NCBI GenBank assembly: GCA_000934385.1
Contig: KN880518.1
Location: 28,497-92,496, forward strand
Direction of reading: 5' to 3'
Length of the DNA stretch: 64,000 nt
Origin: Cylindrobasidium torrendii FP15055 ss-10
Taxonomy: Eukaryota > Basidiomycota > Agaricomycetes > Agaricales > Physalacriaceae
The translations under genes and the position numbers were made by a program. The number at the start of each line of letters is the position of its first letter. Within the stretch, counting starts at the first letter, position 1. Of the stretch, positions 51,803 to 63,393 are shown one piece after another. A model generated the notes under the pieces. It was not told the origin of the DNA. It ran no database searches and worked only from the letters and a program-made list of their open reading frames with translations.

Positions 51803-53119
51803 GATGGATAGGGATTAACATGGCCCTCGCAGTTAACACTTTATATACTACACCGGCCACAACTACCGCACTCCCGTTTTCGTTTTCTATGAAGCATTTC
51901 TGATTCGTGCGTTAGGCTCACGAAGGGCAGGTGCTGAAAATAGAAGTTGATTACCAAGGGGATTACAGCAGTCAAAGTATAATTACGCGGTGCAATGTAT
52001 ACAAGGAGTGCCCAAATGCAGTACAAGAAGTGTAGTCCCACTTTCAGTGTCCGAATCGGGTGTAGCGCGAACGACTATTAGAATATGCAGGCAAGTTATT
52101 ACGAGAAGTTGGTCTTCAAATTCAAGGCGAATAGCCTAATTTACACCGGCAGTGAGCTGTGCCACTCAAGCTTATAGAACAAGATGCCCAAAACGTGCTG
52201 TGATATGTGGCGCCTCTGATCTGCAGATCACGGCAAACGCCGTGATATAATTATAAATGCTAGAATTTTTCCCAGTCGACTGACCTGACCATGACCCCGA
52301 CTACGTATTTCCTCCTTCTCCAACGCGTAGAGTTTACACGAATGTGAGTTTTCTTCATAGTTATTCTCGTGATGGGCTTTGCAGCCAGTCAATCGCATGT
52401 TAGACTACTCATTCGCCTCCCGGCGCTGAGGATAAAATGACACTGATCCCACTCTCCTTCTGCACGAGCTTTTTACTGACTGCGCACTCAGATCCAGTTA
52501 CTCCTCAGTATCTAATGCATCTTCATAATACACACATCTTCGCAACTGCAACCTGCTTGACTTCAACAATTTATCGTCCACAGCAGAGACAGCTCTGGGG
52601 AGACCATTAGAATTCGCCGTGAATCCATGCTTCCGAAAAGCAATGCCTTCGGATGCTGCAACGACCACCTTCGAGATGTCGAACGGATGTTCTAAGTATC
52701 GTGCCGAAACTTTGACTGTCAGCATTGATATTGAGGAGTGAGAAGACGTCCTAGCAGCAGAGCTATCCCGCTTTTGCTCTGAATATCGCTACTCTTACTG
52801 GACCGGATGCGCCGACGCGTCCATATAGCAATTGATAGTCTTGTTCTTACAATACCGAGACCAACTAGATATACTAACACTAGTAAAGACTGATTCGGTT
52901 TCCAGCTCTTCAAGACAGAAGGACGGCATAACCTGTTGCTGTTTGACACAAGTTTGACGCATCCAACAGCAGTCACTGATACAAAAAGCCATAGTGGGTC
53001 GATACAAGACCATTTCAGCAAGCAGCGCCGAAGAAAGGTTCTCGAATATGTAGACAGAAAAAGCTAGACTTATTCTACAAAGTTGATGATACAGTAACGA
53101 TAAAAACCCAAGCTTCACA
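51803..53119. other. Intergenic, no supported gene
   Basis: About 1.3 kb between the promoter of the old yellow enzyme gene and the 3' end of the next minus-strand gene. Scattered frames of 60-135 codons on the minus strand resemble no family. Confidence 0.5.
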
Positions 53120-54313
53120 TCAAACGCTGGTCCTCGCTTTCTTGCTACTGCCCTCGCGTCTTTCGTCTTGGCCCTCGGGATCATCTCGCCCTCGCTTCCC
53201 ACTCACAACAGGGATATTTTGGTCACGTCGTTGCCCCGAGAACGGTGCCAGTTCTTGCGTGGAAGGTAGAAACGGGGAAGGAGTTCGGGACATTGCACGT
53301 ATGACCGCCGTGAAAGGCTCGAACCGATGACCCCACTGGCCGGGGAAAGTCCACAGCAGCTCACAGTCGCTGTCCATGCAGGAGCAGACCGGAGGATTGG
53401 CGAATATCGGTAAATCCTCGAACGGAGGAGGCGGAGGCATGCTGCGGGACAGAGCAATGACGGACCTGGCCTGCTCCAAGGTAGCTTTGTCGTAATAATC
53501 GCTTTGCATCCACGGATCGTCTTCTTCTTCTTCTGTTGTTTGGTTCGAGAGAGTGAGAAGATCTGCTTGGACCCAATCGGGCAGCGCTGCACGTATGGGT
53601 ACGGGTTGCTTGATGTAATCCGGCGTAGGGTCGACGAGGGCTGGTGCTGAGAGTGGCGCCTCGTTAGAGATGTTCTCCTGGGATACGCCTGCCGGTATCT
53701 GCAAGCGCAGCTGAAAGAAGGCATCCGCAGGTGTCTCTTGCTTGATTGTTGGGCTTAGCTGCGATGTTGTCGCAGATGCTAATACCTCGCCAACTGCTTC
53801 ATCGTCCAAACCATTGACTGAGGTGCCTGGTAAACCGAGGAGTGATGTGGACGGAACGGTGATGGATGCGGCGGCGGTGACTCGGTGGCCGCTAGCCGCG
53901 GGAAGTCCAGTATTCAGATGCTCTAGGGGCGAGGCCGCGGATGTGCGTTGGACCGACGCAGAGGAGTTGGAGAGTCCAACCGACGCGACCGACCTGGATT
54001 GCGACGCGTAGCCGACCGGAGTTGTTGAGCGGGGAGACGCTCTCGGGGTAATATCGCACTGGCTGTCAGTCCCTGGGCTCGGTGTGGCGTCAGACGAGGC
54101 GTAAGGATGCTTCCTTGCGTTGGATCGTTTGACCATGCGAGCCATCTTTGCCGCGTAGGATGGATGGTCGTTCAAGAATAACTTGGTCGCACGGTCGAGT
54201 GGTACACCGGACTCGTGCTTCTGCAATTACAATGAGGATGGCAAAGGAGGGCAGTCATGGATGGCGGGGCGCACCAAGACTCTCATATGCTTGCGTCTGG
54301 CTTGGCCACTCAT
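53120..54313 (-). CDS. Unrecognised, probably nuclear protein
   Basis: Two exons. Exon 1 runs from ATG 54313 (MSGQARRKHMRVL); splicing removes gtgcgc...ttgcag and continues in phase with KHESGVPLDRATKLFLNDHP, then SYAAKMARMVKRSNARKHPY. The second exon (about 368 codons) carries a long Ser/Thr/Pro-rich middle, an acidic patch (TTEEEEDDPWMQSDYYD), a short Cys-rich stretch CSCMDSDC followed by LLWTFPGQWGHRFEPFTAVI, and a basic C-terminus (VSGKRGRDDPE, SSKKARTSV) that looks like a nuclear localisation signal. I do not recognise the family. Composition would suit a transcription-related factor, but no DNA-binding domain is visible. Confidence 0.6.
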
Positions 54314-54999
54314 GGTGAAAGTGTCGAATGGTGCTCGCGGCAATGGAAACACTCTGCGAAGGTGTGGTGCAGCACGCTGGCGATGCTGGTGGTGAGAAAA
54401 AGAAAGCTGAAGGGAGCCCATCAGCAAGTGTCACAATAGCAAATATATAGGGAGACGGGAAAACAAGACGGACCTATTGTCCACAATCCAGAAAAGGCCT
54501 GTGTCCGGAATGCCGGTGCAACCGTGCCGCACATACAGCGAATAGAATTTCATACAGCTGGGCCACACAGCATGGCGCGGCAAAGACTCATTCGACTTTG
54601 GACGTTTGACGCGTCTTGTGGGCAGTGTGTGACCGGCGGTGATTATCATGCCAGCCTATGCCAGCTCAGAATTGTCTCTGTGGCCACTGTAGATGAAAGG
54701 AGGAAGGCACAATTCCGTCATGCTTAGCCAAACTGGGGACATCGATAAATGGATTGATGAAGGCGAGAAGCAAAGGCGCGTTACTCCGGGTAACCCGTCA
54801 GATTCAAATTGGCCACTGGCGTGAACAAATACAACAGCTCACTTTCCCTTCTTTCTTCACTAGCTGTAAAATTAAGTATACACATTGAAAGATATAGCAC
54901 GAAAGCACCGATTCCGGCTAGCTGTGAACTATGTACGTACTAAGACTCGAGTATAGGCTACAGTAAGCAGTACAAATACAAAGACACATAGAATGAAGA
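54314..54999. other. Intergenic, no supported gene
   Basis: About 690 bp upstream of the unrecognised minus-strand gene and downstream of the Zn(II)2Cys6 regulator. Only short frames. Confidence 0.5.
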
Positions 55000-56990
55000 T
55001 TAAATAACATACCCTGTCCCAGGCGAGAGTGTAGCATACTCTGTCTCGAGCAACTGTAAATTTTGGTCTATGCATAACTTGTATTAGTTCACAAAAACAA
55101 CGCATATACAATGGACCACGGTATTACCTATAATGGCAGAAGAGCGACGCAGAGGTCTCATGGCCTGCAATCCGTCGAGGAAGATGGCTTTCAGCTCGGC
55201 GTCAGCGCCGTCCGCAGCCAAAGGACATCTCATCCAATAGCGTATCTCTTTCATGAGATACTGGCCAGCTCGGAGCCAGGGTGTCTAGAAGGTGTGTCGA
55301 CATGAGCACCGATTGACGCCCAGGAAGGCCAACACGCACCGCCACAACAGAGCAAATGTATGCAGTCTCCGCGCCTATACCGGCCTCCGATGCCAGTTTG
55401 AATATGAGGCGTGCAAACAGCAACGCCTTTGTGCGAGATGTCCCGTTGCCCATGTTCGCGAAGGGTGCATGGAGGACGAGGATGCCGCAGTAGGTTAACG
55501 TATGGGCGACGAACAGAGCACGCTGTTTCGAGGTTGTTGTGTTGGGCAGGTCGCGCGGGGAAACAAGACTGGTGCGCAGCGCGTCCAGCAGGCGGTCGAG
55601 CGAGGCGACATCGTCGGGGATATGCAGCGATTCCTCTCGGGTCATGTCTAATAAATGCGTGAGTATATGTGTGGTTCTGTTTGGCGGGGCAGAACCAACC
55701 CTCAAGACGCTGTTGCGCCGTCAGAATCAAATGGCTCGCCAGTTCCCACAAAATCGTAGCTCTCACAAGCAACTCTTTTGTCGACGGTGTTTCTGATATC
55801 GGCGGCCCTTCGCCTTTGATGTATCGTGAGATGGTGAGCTCGGTGCGCACATCGGCGGGATATCCGCCCTATAAATTCATTTAGTGCCATAAAAACGGAA
55901 ACAAATGTGAAAGCCCACCTCGGCGTATGCATCATCCTCCAGTGGCCACGGAGAATCTTGCTGCGCGCCCGGAATCCGTTTTCGACAGGCAATGTCAGGC
56001 ATGGCGCCCACCATACCTGCGACACCTTTATCCAAAAAGACAGCCGTCCACGAGGCGTCAATCCTCTCTCCCTCTTCCACAGAATCCAATGGTGCAGGAA
56101 GAGCCGTGCTCGGTATCTCCCAGACTCTCAAAGTGCGTATCTTGCTCAGGCCGGATGCCAATCCGAGTGGAAGAATCGTTGAGACATGTATGCGCGCATC
56201 GGACAGCTTGCCTTGCATAATAAGGTAGCTTGCGAGCAGTGAATGGGCTTGCATTGTCTGCAGGACCACTCGACTCTGTTGCTGAGCGGCGTTAGGCGCC
56301 CCAAATGACCGGGACGCTTGCATTGTCGCACGCCTCAGAAACACGTCCTCGTGTTCCTGCAGCTCCCTCGACCCCGACAAATGAATGCCCCACAGATACA
56401 CCGCCGACACAAGGGCAGGCAGAGGGCGCTCGTCTATATCCAAGCTGTCGAGAGCCGTGGTGAAACGATCACGGTTCAGGTAAAAGCCAATGTCGGACGC
56501 ATACTGGAAAAAAGGAGGAAGTCTAGAGACGGGCGGTGAGATGGATGGCGACCCTGTGGGTATGTACGGCCTACATGAATGCTCTAAAGTCGCGCGGCGG
56601 TTCTGGTGACAGCCACCACAATGTTTCGGTGGCCTCTTCGCCGTCCCGCGACCCCCACGGTCGTGATGAGGACGCTGGCGCATTTGACCCCGCCCGGTCG
56701 CGGATTTTAGGGGTGTTCTCCAGCTCATGGACGCGAGCTTGGACAATCTCGATCGCGTCCTCCAGCATCTGGTTTGTGGTCGTATGCCGCCGTCCCTCAC
56801 CATAATCGCATTCGGCTTGTGCGTTCGCTTCTGTGCATCTGCCGCATACGGGTCGCCTCCCATCGCAGCGCTAAATCAAGAGGAAAACAAACAACTTTAA
56901 TCGCATCAGGAAATCTGGAAATTGGTGTAGAGCACGTACTGTTTTACGTCGTCTACAGCGCTTGCAAGCATGGCCAGTGGGAGGATGCAT
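55000..56990 (-). CDS. Zn(II)2Cys6 fungal transcription factor
   Basis: ATG 56990: MHPPTGHACKRCRRRKT. An intron (gtacgt...tttag) follows, then RCDGRRPVCGRCTEANAQAE and C, completing the C-x2-C-x6-C-x6-C-x2-C-x8-C binuclear zinc cluster. A heptad-like helix (NQMLEDAIEIVQARVHELEN) is the probable dimerisation element. Next come FFQYASDIGFYLNRDRFTTA and the fungal-specific middle homology region: VSAVYLWGIHLSGSRELQEH, then LLASYLIMQGKLSDARIHVS. The C-terminal exons read RALFVAHTLTYCGILVLHAP, then YLMKEIRYWMRCPLAADGAD, FLDGLQAMRPLRRSSAIID, and a last exon ending SPGTGYVI with TAA at 55000-55002. It binds DNA in the nucleus; targets are unknown. Neighbouring transporter and SDR debris would be natural targets for such a regulator, but this is speculation. 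Confidence 0.88.
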
Positions 56991-58455
56991 CTTCCGTGGG
57001 TTGGAAGGCCCAACGACGGGGCGGCGTGCTCTTGGGCGAACTGGATGTTCCTGGACGTAAGAGGGAAAGGAATTGAAATTCAAATACACTTGCAAGTCAA
57101 TGGCGCGGCATACCTGCAAGGCATGTTGTAATGAGGACATGGCTCGAAAAACCGTGGTGCTCGCATGTCCTAATGCTAGAGGGGCCAAGAAGCGGAATCT
57201 GTCTCTGCGACTTGTTGGGCCTATTTGAATGCTTTGTGAGAACGCGGCAACGATCGTCGGCAGGGGTCGGGGTGTGCGCCTTTTCTGCGACACTCTGTCA
57301 TGCTGATACAAAGCGGCTGAGACCAGATAGGCCTTATTTCTCCTCCCCGCGTCGGACTGCACCTTACGTGAGAACAAAGGAAATTGACAGAAACTGCTTG
57401 GGCCTTTTGGGGAAGCGCTGCCGATCACTCAATTGAGTGGCTTGACGCTTCTCAACCACCGACAGGAGCTACAAACGCGAAAAAACGCAAAGGCGTCAGC
57501 TCTGCTCGTTGGACTCACGGTTATTCTCCCGATGCTTTGTTGCCCATTGCTTTGAATAATGCTTGAAGAAAGTCCCACTCCGAGACCGGAAATCGACGCC
57601 ACTCGGCAAGTAAACAATACGAGGTAGAACCAAGTTCGTATCCAGCGTTACTGGGCGCGCGCCCATGTGCTATTACGGGACTTCCCGTGTTCTGTGCTGC
57701 AACGGCTTGAACCTAAAAGTCAGTTCTATGCATCGCGAAGGGCCTGGGGGCAAGTCCGCAGCGGCGTCGGCCACAAAGCATCCTACTAGCTATAGTGAAC
57801 ATGGGACATATTGCGGAGCGGTAGCATCGAGTAAGCACCATCGACGTTTAGTACAGAACGCTTGGCGTCCGAGTCGCTCACCCAAGTGATGGTACTGTAT
57901 ACAGGTTAACAAAACCGCTCAGCGGGTGTTGCGAAATATAGCCTCGAATACAGAGCTAATCGGTCAATTCAAAGGGAAAGAGTAGTCGTACATTAGGCTG
58001 AGAAGTAGGAGCAGACCAGGATGATGGGCGTCGGGCACAAGAGACTCTACAACAGGTAGATATAACGCATGCGCCTCCATCTGTGAATATAATTCTTTAA
58101 ACTGCTTCTTGAACGGATAAGCAGGGCTCATAGAATCGGACAGACCACTAGCACTCAGGTGGTCGCCTCGGAGGCGTTGTCGGAATGTTGTCGAATGCAA
58201 CTAGAGGCACTGCAGGCACCAACTCCCCCTTCTGCTATATATACAACCCTAGAACGGACTTGGTGCGCCTTTTGGAAATGTCGACAATGCCATTCGTAGC
58301 GTAATTTATATCATCTCGATTGTGGTCGTTGCACATACAAGCTACACATACCCACTCATGGCACATTCCTAGAAAAATCCTGAAAGCCCTTGTTCCTGCG
58401 ACCCTTCCAATATCTGCATTTGCATATCCTGCGGGAAACTGAACGACTACAAAAG
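56991..58455. other. Intergenic, no supported gene
   Basis: About 1.5 kb between the regulator promoter and the truncated regulator fragment. Frames of 60-100 codons on both strands show no recognisable motif and no consistent splicing pattern. Confidence 0.5.
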
Positions 58456-59320
58456 CTATGTAGCTCCACATAAGTCAACAAGACGACCGCAATAGCTGCA
58501 AAAGCTCACATCACTGAACATTGCCGAATCGACCGAGTAGGGATGCAGCATTTCGTGTTGCGGTGATAAAAGTGTCTCGAGTTCGACCGTTGAGCTAGGC
58601 TGACCGACAACCTGTACGACTGCACCCAAGCCTTCGCCTTGCGTGCCGATAATGACTGTCCCCGGTGGGAGGTCCTTGATTTCCTTTGCCTTCTCCGCGG
58701 TGATCACCAGAATACCTCCAGACGAGGACGTTCCGTCAGAGAGGAGTGCAAAGCCCACAGTGGACGTCGGTAGCCGGTTCTGGACGCCAACGGTTGGGCT
58801 GAGTCCACGCTTCGATTCGAAGCTTGAGTATCCTGGTTGATGCACCTTCTCGACAGCGTCCAAGAACACCTGAATTACAGCGTACTCCTAAGAAGGTGTT
58901 AAAACACAGAGCAAGTATCGAACGTGAAATAGCGTACTGAGCGCTTGAGGGAAAGGAAGTCATCAGGAAGAGCTTGTGACCAACCGTCAATGGCTGTTTG
59001 TAATTGTTGGAGAGCGGTGATTCCTTCCACCTCCTTTCTGCGTGCCCAAGTATGGTACTGTCGGCCGTCAGTCAAGTGGAATACAGAGCAGGTAGAATAC
59101 TCTGATACTCACCTGAATGAGCGCACACAGAATGATGGCGTATGAAACCATGAAGGGCGCATCGAGCACACTGGGATGTGCTGTAACCCATCTCAACGCG
59201 TCGTCGGCTGCCGCGCGTAGTTTCATCCACGCTGGGATGTCGAGGTTAAAGCCAATGTGGTTGGGAACAATGAAGCTATGGCGCATGAAGCACCGGTATA
59301 TGCAGCAAATGCAGAATACC
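58456..59320 (-). pseudogene. 5'-truncated fragment of a fungal-specific transcription factor
   Basis: The readable frame begins at about 59320 with IYRCFMRHSFIVPNHIGFNL, then AWMKLRAAADDALRWVTAHP, SYAIILCALIQ, and after an intron RRKEVEGITALQQLQTAIDG then WSQALPDDF. After another intron come YAVIQVFLDAVEKVHQPGYS and a Ser/Thr-rich tail. This is the C-terminal half of a middle-homology-type regulator. The zinc cluster and about half of the protein are missing: immediately to the right lies an unrelated SDR fragment on the other strand. It could still be transcribed, but it has no DNA-binding domain. It is not a copy of the neighbouring regulator at 55000-56990, whose C-terminus differs. Confidence 0.6.
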
Positions 59321-59321
59321 T

Positions 59322-59767
59322 GCCGCAGAGACGTTCAGCACCAATGTCAAAGCACCGTTCTATCTTTCCGTCGGTCTGCTGCACCTGCTGGCCGCGTCTC
59401 CAACTGGCGGACGTATCATCAACATCTCCTCAATTGGTGGCCGCTTTGCCGACCCCCAAGGTCCACCAGCCAGCATATCAAGCTTCCAAGGCGGCAGTAG
59501 ACCATCTCACGCACATATTGGCCAGCAAATTCCGCGAGCATGGTGTACGAGTGAACACTATTGCGCCTGGCTACTTTGAATTGGCCATGAACAACCCCAA
59601 GAATCCAAATTCGATGATTTCGAAGGCCAAGGTGCTTGTACCCCTCAAACACGGTGGAAATGGCACAGACATTGGTGGCACGGCGAGCGCTGTGGCTTGC
59701 AAGTCCTGCAGGCAGTTATGTGGACGGACAGATTATCGTTGTAGACGGCGGGAGAACTTGGGCGTAA
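59322..59767 (+). pseudogene. Truncated and frameshifted short-chain dehydrogenase/reductase (SDR)
   Basis: The frame starts AAETFSTNVKAPFYLSVGLL, then GGRIINISSIGGRFADPQG. At 59467-59474 the sequence CAGCCAGC shifts the frame. The next frame reads AYQASKAAVDHLTHILASKF, then REHGVRVNTIAPGYFELAMN, keeping the catalytic YxxxK (YQASK). Near 59682-59690 another 4-nt excess shifts the frame again to LWLASPAGSYVDGQIIVVDG and the stop at 59765-59767. The N-terminal Rossmann glycine motif (TGxxxGIG) is absent because the sequence to the left belongs to another gene. No intron explains either frame change. It is a remnant of a cytosolic NAD(P)-dependent oxidoreductase of the gluconate-5-dehydrogenase-like kind. 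Confidence 0.75.
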
Positions 59768-59995
59768 AGTAGACTGGCTTGTTGTTGACGTTAACGTTAT
59801 GGTATTGCCCAACAAATCGTGATGTGCGCGATCAGGCGTGCTTTGAATTTCGCCATTGCTCGGTGTTTTTACGTCTTTAATGCTTCGACCACCAATCTAC
59901 CAATCGGAGGATTGCCTGGCTTCCGAAAATCTCATTCAGCATGCGGAGGCTCTCAGAAAAATGAATCTTTCAGGCATATACAACCAGCTCAGGCC

Positions 59996-61887
59996 ATGAC
60001 TGCCACGGAAAGCAGCCCGCTCCTTCGCCCAGCGGCCCCGAACCCGTCCTGGGCAGATTACTTCTGCATCCTTCCTGGTGCGTTACACACTCCATCTCTA
60101 CACTTCTTGCTCACGTCAATGCAGCCCTCTTCTTGAACATTTTCTTGAGTAGTTTCGAAAACACCATTGCGGCATCCATCCAAACTTCGTTGGGCTCGTC
60201 CTTTGATGCGGGGAAGAACATCGCTTGGGTCGCTACATCCTACCTCATTGTCTCGACCGCCGTGCAACCGTTATATGGTCGTTTCTCCGGCCTATTTGGT
60301 CGCACACCCGTGTTTGTGTTTGCACTGGGCACGTTCAGCATTGGCTGCCTCGCATGCGGGTTGAGCAACAATCTTGGCCAGCTAGTGGCAGCAAGAGCAT
60401 TTTGCGGTCTTGGCGGAGGCGGGCTCATTACCATCTCCCAAATCATTGCATACGACTTTGTGCCAATAAAGAATCGCGGGATATATCAAGCGACGACTAA
60501 TAGCATGTATGGAGTGCGTTGACTACCCTCTTGACTTGTTTTGGCGCTGACAATATCCTCACTAGCTTGGGGGTGCTCTTGGTGCTTCCGTCGGCGGTGT
60601 CATTGCGGACAGACTGGGCTGGCACTACGCATTCTACCTCCAAATACCATTGTGTTTCTTTTCTCTCGTATTTTTCGTGACCAAAGGCCGTAGCCGTCTA
60701 GCTTCCTTGGGGATCCAACGACAGAAAACAAATCTCAAAGTGAAGGACATTGATATTCTAGGGAGCATCCTGTTGGTATGTGTCGCATCCGCCCCGCAAT
60801 TCTTGACTTAACAAATTCAAGATGGCGTGCATATCCACCCTTCTACTAGGCGTCAACCTTGGGGGCAACGTCTTGCCTTGGTCACACCCTCTGATTGCCA
60901 CTTTCTTTGCAACAACACTACTCATTGCACTTGTCTTCATCCGCCATGAAAAATCATTTCCGCTCCCCGTGTTGCCCCTCACCTTCTTTCATGGCCGCGA
61001 AATGCTCTCACACCTGGTGTCCAACTTCTTCTGTGCAATGGGCATTCTTTCGGTGCGTCCTTGATTTCCTATCCTCAAGCGAGAGTCTCAGATTTGGATC
61101 AGATTTTCTACCTGCTTCCGACATACTTTCAAGTCGTCCTTCGCAATTCCGTCGCTCAAGCCAGTGCGCGCCTCATTTACCCAACAGTCAGCGCGCCCAT
61201 TGGGTCCATCATTACCGGTGCTCTACTGAGGACTATCGGCAAACGAATGACACAACCTCTTGTAAAATTCGGCGCGCTGATTCTTGCCTTGGGGACCGTG
61301 CTCAACCTTGTAATGCAGTACGAGTCTGCACGTGGTAGGAGCGAAATCTGGTACGCAGCGCACATAAGCTGGACGAACCTTGGTATGGGAATCTTCTTCC
61401 CAGCGTCCTTGATCCACATCAGTGCAAAACCAAGTAAGCACATTGTCCCCTGCTCCAAGTGCTCCAGGGATTGACACTCCCATAGCTCTTGACCAAGGAA
61501 TCACAACGTCCCTTCTCTTCCTGACAAGGTCACTCGGCTCGGTCTTCGGCATTTCCATCTCGCAGTCCATCCTACAAAATGTACTGGCCAAAAGATTAAT
61601 TGAAGCTCTGCCGAAGCATGCTGAAAAGGTCATCGACATGGTGCGGAACGATGTTGACTCAATAAATAGACTGCCTGCACCGTTGCAAAATACCGGTTCG
61701 TCCCTGTCGCTGACTTGTCCAGAAAAGTGATTCTGACGTAACCACAGTCATAGAATGTTATGCCGACGCCTTACGTGCTGCGTTTGTGTTCTGTGTGGCC
61801 TGCGGTTCACTTTCGTTTATTGCGATAATGTTTGCGCCCAGCACTACAGATGAGGATGAGGAGCAAAATGGCATACAGAATCCATAG
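59996..61887 (+). CDS. MFS transporter, DHA2-like (14-TM drug or amino-acid antiporter)
   Basis: ATG 59996 (MTATESSPLLRPAAPNPSWA), a short cytosolic leader with the SPLL dileucine-like pattern seen in vacuolar transporters. After an intron: LNIFLSSFENTIAASIQTSL (TM1), WVATSYLIVSTAVQPLYGRF and GRTPVFVF (MFS motif A region), ARAFCGLGGGGLITISQI (motif B/C region). Later exons give LGGALGASVGGVIADRLGWH (motif C-like), TLLLGVNLGGNVLPWSHPLI, FYLLPTYFQVVLRNS and SLLFLTRSLGSVFGISISQS. The end is DEDEEQNGIQNP with TAG 61885-61887. Seven introns of about 50 nt. The family includes drug:H+ antiporters and vacuolar basic-amino-acid transporters (Vba/Fnx); substrate undecided. Confidence 0.88.
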
Positions 61888-62099
61888 AGAAGTATGTAAA
61901 TGTACACTTATACACGCACAGTCATTGTTTATGCATGATCGAAGTGGCCACTGCGCCATTGTGCTTAGTCATTCTTACCAATTGGAGAACGACAGTTTTG
62001 AATGACAGTGATGTCCGTCCTCAAATATAAAGATTTCTAAATTGCAATGTGCACATCATATAGCTTGAAGCTCGCCCAATAGTATTACCACTCGTTTCC

Positions 62100-62387
62100 C
62101 TACAATACGTATCTGAACTCTTTCTGTTGGAAGTCTGTGAGGTCGTCCACTGTGCCCTCCTCAAACGATGCAGCTTGCGCCGATGCTGTGTCTTTCTCAA
62201 CAGTGGTGGTTGGAGATGGCGTCCTGAGCGCAATGGCATCGCGCTTCTCGTTCTCGCGGTTGAGCAACACGCGAAGAAGTAAAGACACCGCGCCACTAAA
62301 GCACATACACACAATGACCGCTATCCAAGTCGATCTGTAATGGACAGCCTTCTCCTGCGTGCATCTGCAATCGGCCTCCTGCCACAT
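62100..62387 (-). pseudogene. Last exon of an ACS-family (Dal5/allantoate-permease-like) MFS transporter
   Basis: Reads YRSTWIAVIVCMCFSGAVSL then LLNRENEKRDAIA, and ends VDDLTDFQQKEFRYVL with a stop at 62100-62102. The (D)LTDxxxxxFRYVL ending and a final TM followed by an NxxxDxxxxx tail are typical of the C-terminus of fungal anion:cation symporters. The expected upstream exons (eleven more membrane spans) are absent: from about 62390 rightwards the sequence is an A/T-rich degenerate repeat. So this is a 5'-truncated remnant of about 90 codons. Confidence 0.65.
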
Positions 62388-62399
62388 GCTGACTTAGAG

Positions 62400-63360
62400 T
62401 CCTTATGTTTCCTAGGCTAACCTGGGTTGCTATAGGTTTTCCCCCTCAGGGCAACCCCAAATATACGTCCAAACTTCAAGTGACTTGATGACGCCTTAGA
62501 ACAACTATAAGTTAACTTATGTTACCCTATAGTTAACTTAGGTTATAAGGTATAAAAGGCCTTGACATCAAGTTGATTGAGAGGCTGTTCTAAGTTTCAT
62601 GTAGGTTTACTGTGAAGTAGCTTGAAGTCCGTCCAAGGTTGCCCTAAGGGTGCCACTGGAAGTGTTTAAGGGTATTACAGGAAATCCTTCAGGTTTCCTA
62701 ATGGTTTCATTAAAGTTGCCTTAGAGTTAAACTAAAAGCATACACAGGTTTTAACAAGGTTGTCTCAGAGTCAGTCTTGAAGTGCACAACAGTTGTACTC
62801 AAGTCTACTACAAGCTATCATAAAGTTATCATAAGGTCTCCACTAAGTTGAAAAAATAAAAACCCTGAGTTGTTCTGAAGGAACATGTAAGGTAACTTAT
62901 GGACAGCTCTATCCCAGACTGAAGTTAGCTAGTAGACATCTTTATGTTGTTCTTAGGATGAAATTCCGAGTACCTGAGGATAATACAAAGTTTGCTTTGG
63001 GGTAACATATAAGTAACCTAATGACAACTTGAAGATGCACTTAAGGTCAAGCTAAGCTATTCAAAAGTTAACCTAAGTCAAAATGAAGTTCAGAAAAGGT
63101 TAACCTAAGTCAAAATGAAGTTTAGAAAAAGTAAACTTAGGTCAACGCAAAATAAACATAAGTCAACATCAAGTAAACTTATAGCAGAAAAGATTAAAAG
63201 CATACTTACAAAACTTATAAATTCAGACTCAGACACAAAGATAAGATCACAAGCACATCAACATTATAAGCAGCTAAGTAAAAGTATAAAGGAGCGACAG
63301 TGAGGAACAAACAGTAAAGACCATTAGACAACTATGTAAAATAGTACTTGAAGGAGAGTA
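62400..63360. repeat. About 1-kb array of degenerate short repeats, A/T-rich
   Basis: Variants of a short core of the type aagGTTaaCcTAaG recur every 15-30 bp, for example aagttaacttatg, agttaacttagg, aggttgccctaag, aagttgccttag, aagttatcataagg, aagttaacctaag. The clearest unit is a 32-bp near-perfect pair, 63067-63098 and 63099-63130 (gttaacctaagtcaaaatg followed by aagtt), with a worn third copy after it. No coding frame is credible. Such arrays are seen in subterminal regions of DNA transposons, but no terminal inverted repeat was located. Confidence 0.65.
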
Positions 63361-63393
63361 ACATCCAATAACATCCCAGCACAACAGAAACAT

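Noticed and set aside
52795..53202. 135-codon minus-strand frame downstream of the unrecognised nuclear protein
   Set aside because: It overlaps the end of that gene in another frame and has no recognisable domain.
63115..63303. 62-codon Lys/Ser-rich plus-strand frame
   Set aside because: It lies wholly within the A/T-rich repeat array and its composition follows from the repeat.
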